DNA from: Candidatus Doudnabacteria bacterium
GTDB taxonomy: Bacteria; Patescibacteriota; Doudnabacteria; UBA920
Direction of reading: 5' to 3'
Length of the DNA: 32,995 nucleotides
Assembly (NCBI GenBank): GCA_023245955.1
Contig: JAHFJI010000005.1
Coordinates: 1-32,995, forward strand
The notes under the pieces were generated by a model. It was not told where the DNA came from. It saw only the letters and a list, made by a program, of their open reading frames with translations, and made no database searches. The translations under genes were made by a program, and so were the position numbers. Within the stretch, counting starts at the first letter, position 1. Each line of letters starts with the position of its first letter. Positions 29,996 to 32,995 of this stretch are shown in pieces.

Positions 29996-32467
29996 ATGAA
30001 GAAATACAATCCAAAAGTAGTTGAAAAGAAGTGGCAGAAAATCTGGCAAGAGACAGACGTGTATAAAGCAGACCTCCATAGCGCTAAGCCAAAATATATT
30101 TCCATGAGCATGTTCAATTACCCAAGCGGTGCGGGTATACATATTGGGCATGCCATGAACTACACTATTAGCGATGTGCTCGCGAGGTTTAAGCGTCAGC
30201 AGGGTTACGAAAGCTACCACCCGGTCGGCTGGGATAGTTTTGGTTTACCCGCGGAGAACTACGCTATAAAAGCCGGAGTTTCTCCGCAAGAGTCTATGCG
30301 TGCGATTATTCCCAACTACCACAAGCAATACCAAGCCATGGGTTGGAGCAATGACTGGAGTAAAGAAATAGCTACCCATACGCCGGAGTATTATAGATGG
30401 ACGCAGTGGATTTTCTCCGAAATGTACCGTGCAGGGCTTGCCTACCAAGACGCGCGGCTGCAGTGGTGGTGTGATAAGTGTCAGACAGTACTTGCAAACG
30501 AGCAAGTCATAAACGCTAAGTGTTGGCGCCATGACTCTGCTGATGACGTGGAAGTTCAACAGCGTGAAGTAAAGCAGTGGTTCTTTAAGATTACAGACTA
30601 CGCGGATGAGCTCCTAGAAGCAACCGACGCGCTTGATTGGACTGATACCGTAAAAACAGCTCAGAAGAACTGGATAGGTCGAAGTGAGGGTGTGTTGTTC
30701 ACCTTTACGGTAAAAGACTTGAACATACAGCTACAGTCATACGACTCTGTGCCGCAGACCTTTAAAGCTCAGACATTTGCCGTTATTGCGCCGGAGCACC
30801 CGCTAGTCCAGCAGTTGATTGCGGGTACGGAGCACGAACAGCCCGTTTTAGAAATGGTTGAGCAGATTAGAAAAAAGAAACTGGGCAACAAGTTTGAGGT
30901 AGACAAAGACATTGAAGGAGTATTTACCGGGCGGTATTTGCAAGACCCGTTTGGGACAGGGGACTTGCCCATTTGGATTGCGTCTTTTGTGGTGGCGGAT
31001 TACGGTGGCGGTTTTGTCACCTGTAGTGCTCATGACGAACGAGACTTTGCGTTCGCAAAGAAATACAATATTCCTCTACGCCCCGTAATGTTTCCGCAAG
31101 ACAAAGACTTGGCGCAACAGGTGCGTGACCTGGAGGTGTGTTACCACCACGACCCGGAAGGCGTGTTGGAGCAAGCACCAGAGGGGATAGTCGGCATGAA
31201 GTGGGGCGAAGCTCGGGAGCCTATTATACGGTATATAGAAGATACTAAAATGGGCACTCGGTCAGTGCAGTACAAAATGCGTGACTGGAGCGTTTCCAGA
31301 CAGCGGTATTGGGGTGCGCCTATACCTATTATTTACTGCGAACAGTGTGGGCCACAGCTTGTGTCGGACAGCGACTTGCCGGTTGTACTTCCGGAGTTGG
31401 ATAACTTTCAACCGAGTGGCGATGGACGGAGCGCGCTTGCTCGGGCGACTGATTGGGTAAATGTCCTATGCCCGAAATGTGGTGGCGCGGGTACGCGGGA
31501 GACAGACACGCTCGACACATACATTTGTAGTAGCTGGTATTTTTTAAGATACCTAGACCCGCACAATACAGATAAGCCCTTCGATAAACTCACGGCGGAC
31601 AGGTGGATGCCGGTAGACTTTTATAATGGTGCAGACCACGCCACCGCGCATATGTTATACGCACGGTTTGTAACTCGTTTTTTTCACAAAAAAGGTTTAC
31701 TGGACACAGCTGAACCGTTCAAAAGATTTTTGTTCAATGGCAAGGTAACAGCCAGTGATGGGCAAATGTTTAGTAAGAGTAAGGGTAATGGCGTGGACCC
31801 GTTGGAGATTATTGCTGAACATGGTGCGGACGCGTTGCGCACGTACCTGATGTTCGCGGCGCCGCTTGACCTGTGGGTCAAGTGGGATGCTCAAGGGGTG
31901 CCTGGTGCCGGGCGGTTTCTGAACCGAATCTGGTCGCTTGTTCATGAGTTTTTGCAGTCCCCTGAGTCTGTGGCGGAAAATGAAAAGGTTATTCGGTTCG
32001 CTCATAAGACTATTAAAAAAGTTACTGCTGACTTGGAAAGTCAGAAATACAACACTGCCATCTCCAGTATGATGGAAATGGTAAACAACTTAAACACTGA
32101 AAAGGCTGAGAGCGCTTTTACCGGAACGAGCTCGTGGAGGTTCGCTCTTGAAAGTTTGGTACAGCTAGTCGCGCCGTTCGCGCCGCACATGGCAGATGAA
32201 CTATGGGAAGTGCTCGGGCATGAAGATAGCGTACAAAAGGACCACTGGCCAGTGCTGGATGAAAGTCTGGTACGCGAGAGTGTGGTAACTTTGGTAGTGC
32301 AGGTTAACGGTAAAGTGCGGGGTAAGCTTTCTGTAGCTACTGGTTCTTCTGAGGAAGCGGTCATAGCTATGGCCAAAGAAGATGAAAAAATAAAAGCCGC
32401 ACTTGGCGGTAGTGAAACAAAGCGAGTAATCTTTGTTCCTGATAAGTTACTGAACTTGGTAGTTTAA
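29996..32467 (+). CDS. leuS: leucyl-tRNA synthetase
   Basis: An 823-residue class I synthetase. Motifs: HIGH at 49-52 (GAGIHIGHAMNY), GWDSFGLPAENYA near 81, a CxxC pair near 159-162 (WWCDKCQTVLANEQV), the editing domain with a conserved aspartate region (CSAHDERDFAFAKKYNIPL) and SSWYFLRYLDP. The KMSKS loop is MFSKS at 591-595, its first lysine replaced by methionine. The C-terminal VQVNGKVRGKL domain is present. Length is near the family norm of about 800-860. AAAGGA lies about 15 bases before the ATG. Confidence 0.96.
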   Translation: MKKYNPKVVEKKWQKIWQETDVYKADLHSAKPKYISMSMFNYPSGAGIHIGHAMNYTISDVLARFKRQQGYESYHPVGWDSFGLPAENYAIKAGVSPQESMRAIIPNYHKQYQAMGWSNDWSKEIATHTPEYYRWTQWIFSEMYRAGLAYQDARLQWWCDKCQTVLANEQVINAKCWRHDSADDVEVQQREVKQWFFKITDYADELLEATDALDWTDTVKTAQKNWIGRSEGVLFTFTVKDLNIQLQSYDSVPQTFKAQTFAVIAPEHPLVQQLIAGTEHEQPVLEMVEQIRKKKLGNKFEVDKDIEGVFTGRYLQDPFGTGDLPIWIASFVVADYGGGFVTCSAHDERDFAFAKKYNIPLRPVMFPQDKDLAQQVRDLEVCYHHDPEGVLEQAPEGIVGMKWGEAREPIIRYIEDTKMGTRSVQYKMRDWSVSRQRYWGAPIPIIYCEQCGPQLVSDSDLPVVLPELDNFQPSGDGRSALARATDWVNVLCPKCGGAGTRETDTLDTYICSSWYFLRYLDPHNTDKPFDKLTADRWMPVDFYNGADHATAHMLYARFVTRFFHKKGLLDTAEPFKRFLFNGKVTASDGQMFSKSKGNGVDPLEIIAEHGADALRTYLMFAAPLDLWVKWDAQGVPGAGRFLNRIWSLVHEFLQSPESVAENEKVIRFAHKTIKKVTADLESQKYNTAISSMMEMVNNLNTEKAESAFTGTSSWRFALESLVQLVAPFAPHMADELWEVLGHEDSVQKDHWPVLDESLVRESVVTLVVQVNGKVRGKLSVATGSSEEAVIAMAKEDEKIKAALGGSETKRVIFVPDKLLNLVV

Positions 32468-32482
32468 AAATTGCCCAAAAAG

Positions 32483-32548
32483 AACAAGCAACAGTACGCA
32501 CATGTGTGTGTTGTGCGTGTTCGCCGTAGGCGGACTACGCTGCTTGTT
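32483..32548. terminator. compound inverted repeat after leuS
   Basis: AACAAGCA (32483-32490) pairs with TGCTTGTT (32541-32548), with ACGCAC/GTGCGT and CGCC/GGCG hairpins inside. On the minus strand it is followed by GTTCTTTTTGGG. It lies between convergent genes and overlaps the last codons of the minus-strand gene, so it probably ends both transcripts. Confidence 0.5.
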
Positions 32549-32846
32549 TTGCCAAAACCCTGTTCTGCGCAGCCATTGCCAGTTCGGGGATTTGGTTTTG
32601 GGTGATATTGTGTACTTGTTCCAGTATCAATATCGTGGCGTGATGGACATCTTCTGGCCTGCATAGTTTACCGACCCAACCGTTTTTTATTGCTATTTCT
32701 GGCTGGTAAACTAAACTCAGAAGTACGTCCACTACAGTATCGTGCCTATGGTCATGTTGTCCCACTTTTATAAGACACATTGTCTTGAAAAGGTTTTCTG
32801 AGACATCATAACCATCCATGTTATGGAATGAGCATCGGACTTGCAT
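32535..32846 (-). CDS. unknown protein, 103 residues
   Basis: A strong Shine-Dalgarno (AAGGAGGG) ends seven bases before ATG 32846; an upstream ATG at 32873 would bypass it. The protein (MQVRCSFHNMDGYDVSENLF) has three cysteines and a His-rich HDHRHD stretch. It has no signal or membrane segment. TTGACA lies on the minus strand at 32893-32898 with no good -10. Family not recognised. Confidence 0.6.
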   Translation of the reverse strand: MQVRCSFHNMDGYDVSENLFKTMCLIKVGQHDHRHDTVVDVLLSLVYQPEIAIKNGWVGKLCRPEDVHHATILILEQVHNITQNQIPELAMAAQNRVLAKQAA

Positions 32847-32942
32847 GTTTTTTCCCTCCTTGTAATTGAACAATCACAAGTTAGTAGGAGTTTGTCAAAT
32901 TTAAATTACGATTACCTATAATTAAGCCAAAAGAAATAAACC

Positions 32943-32951
32943 TGGTATACT
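32943..32951 (+). promoter_or_regulatory. possible extended -10 at the right edge
   Basis: TGGTATACT could start a transcript running out of the window to the right. No -35 fits. A TATAAT at 32917-32922 is an alternative. No ORF is seen in 32874-32995. Confidence 0.25.
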
Positions 32952-32995
32952 GAATACATAAGAATTTCAATTAAACAAATAAACATTTAAACATT

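Noticed and set aside
1-32995. UGA read as glycine (code 25), as in some CPR groups
   Set aside because: Conserved genes are full length with no internal TGA, and TGA appears at one gene end and in relics. Avoidance is real but reassignment is not supported.

Overview
The window looks like chromosomal DNA from a small-genome bacterium, most likely a member of the Candidate Phyla Radiation (Patescibacteria). This is inferred from the style of the aminoacyl-tRNA synthetases, the many short lineage-type unknown proteins, weak or missing Shine-Dalgarno sequences, a single Xer-type recombinase and the dense intergenic repeats. No rRNA, phage module, transposase or CRISPR is present. Of the roughly 35 intact genes whose stop codon I read, all but one end in TAA or TAG. 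UGA is still not read as glycine, because the conserved families are full length under the standard code. I cannot name the class or species.

Layout. 1-3118 (minus strand): the start of a truncated gene, an ABC exporter, a small membrane-anchored protein and an RluB-type pseudouridine synthase. 3327-3562 (minus): two tRNA-Arg genes. 3635-5277 (plus): a family 4 uracil-DNA glycosylase without cluster cysteines, a DedA membrane protein and a tiny zinc ribbon. 5356-6333 (minus): a tyrosine recombinase, divergent from rpsO. 6502-11098 (plus): rpsO, an unknown protein, pnp and tgt. 11192-13868: an SPFH membrane protein, then a glycine T-box leader and glyS. 13954-18989: two unknown proteins, an M16 peptidase, a class IV aminotransferase and a Tat-exported HExxH protein. 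18992-20787: a chimeric nfo/aminotransferase relic, a RelB/RelE-type toxin-antitoxin pair and intact nfo. 20792-23381: three tiny ORFs, an AI-2E family permease and a single-pass membrane protein. 23560-27071: metG, a C39-like papain-fold protein and tatD. 27079-32467: a Nudix protein, a frameshifted VanX-like dipeptidase, a YfbR-like HD phosphohydrolase, a membrane protein, a MutT-type Nudix protein and leuS. The window closes with an unknown minus-strand gene.

Functional themes are translation (glyS, metG, leuS, tgt, rluB, rpsO, tRNAs), RNA turnover (pnp), DNA repair and nucleotide-pool cleaning (UDG, nfo, TatD, two Nudix proteins, the HD protein) and envelope functions.

The most unusual content is repetitive DNA. 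(1) A ~126-bp imperfect-palindrome family has three copies. Two of them fill whole intergenic gaps from 3-4 bp after a stop codon to 5 bp before the next start. (2) A palindromic family with TGTCATTC ends sits between the T-box and glyS and has entered tatD twice in frame, adding about 90 residues. (3) A 14-bp tandem unit lies inside both metG and nfo. Other notable items are the glycine T-box, the cysteine-free UDG, the nfo/ilvE chimera and a probable single-base frameshift in the VanX-like gene.
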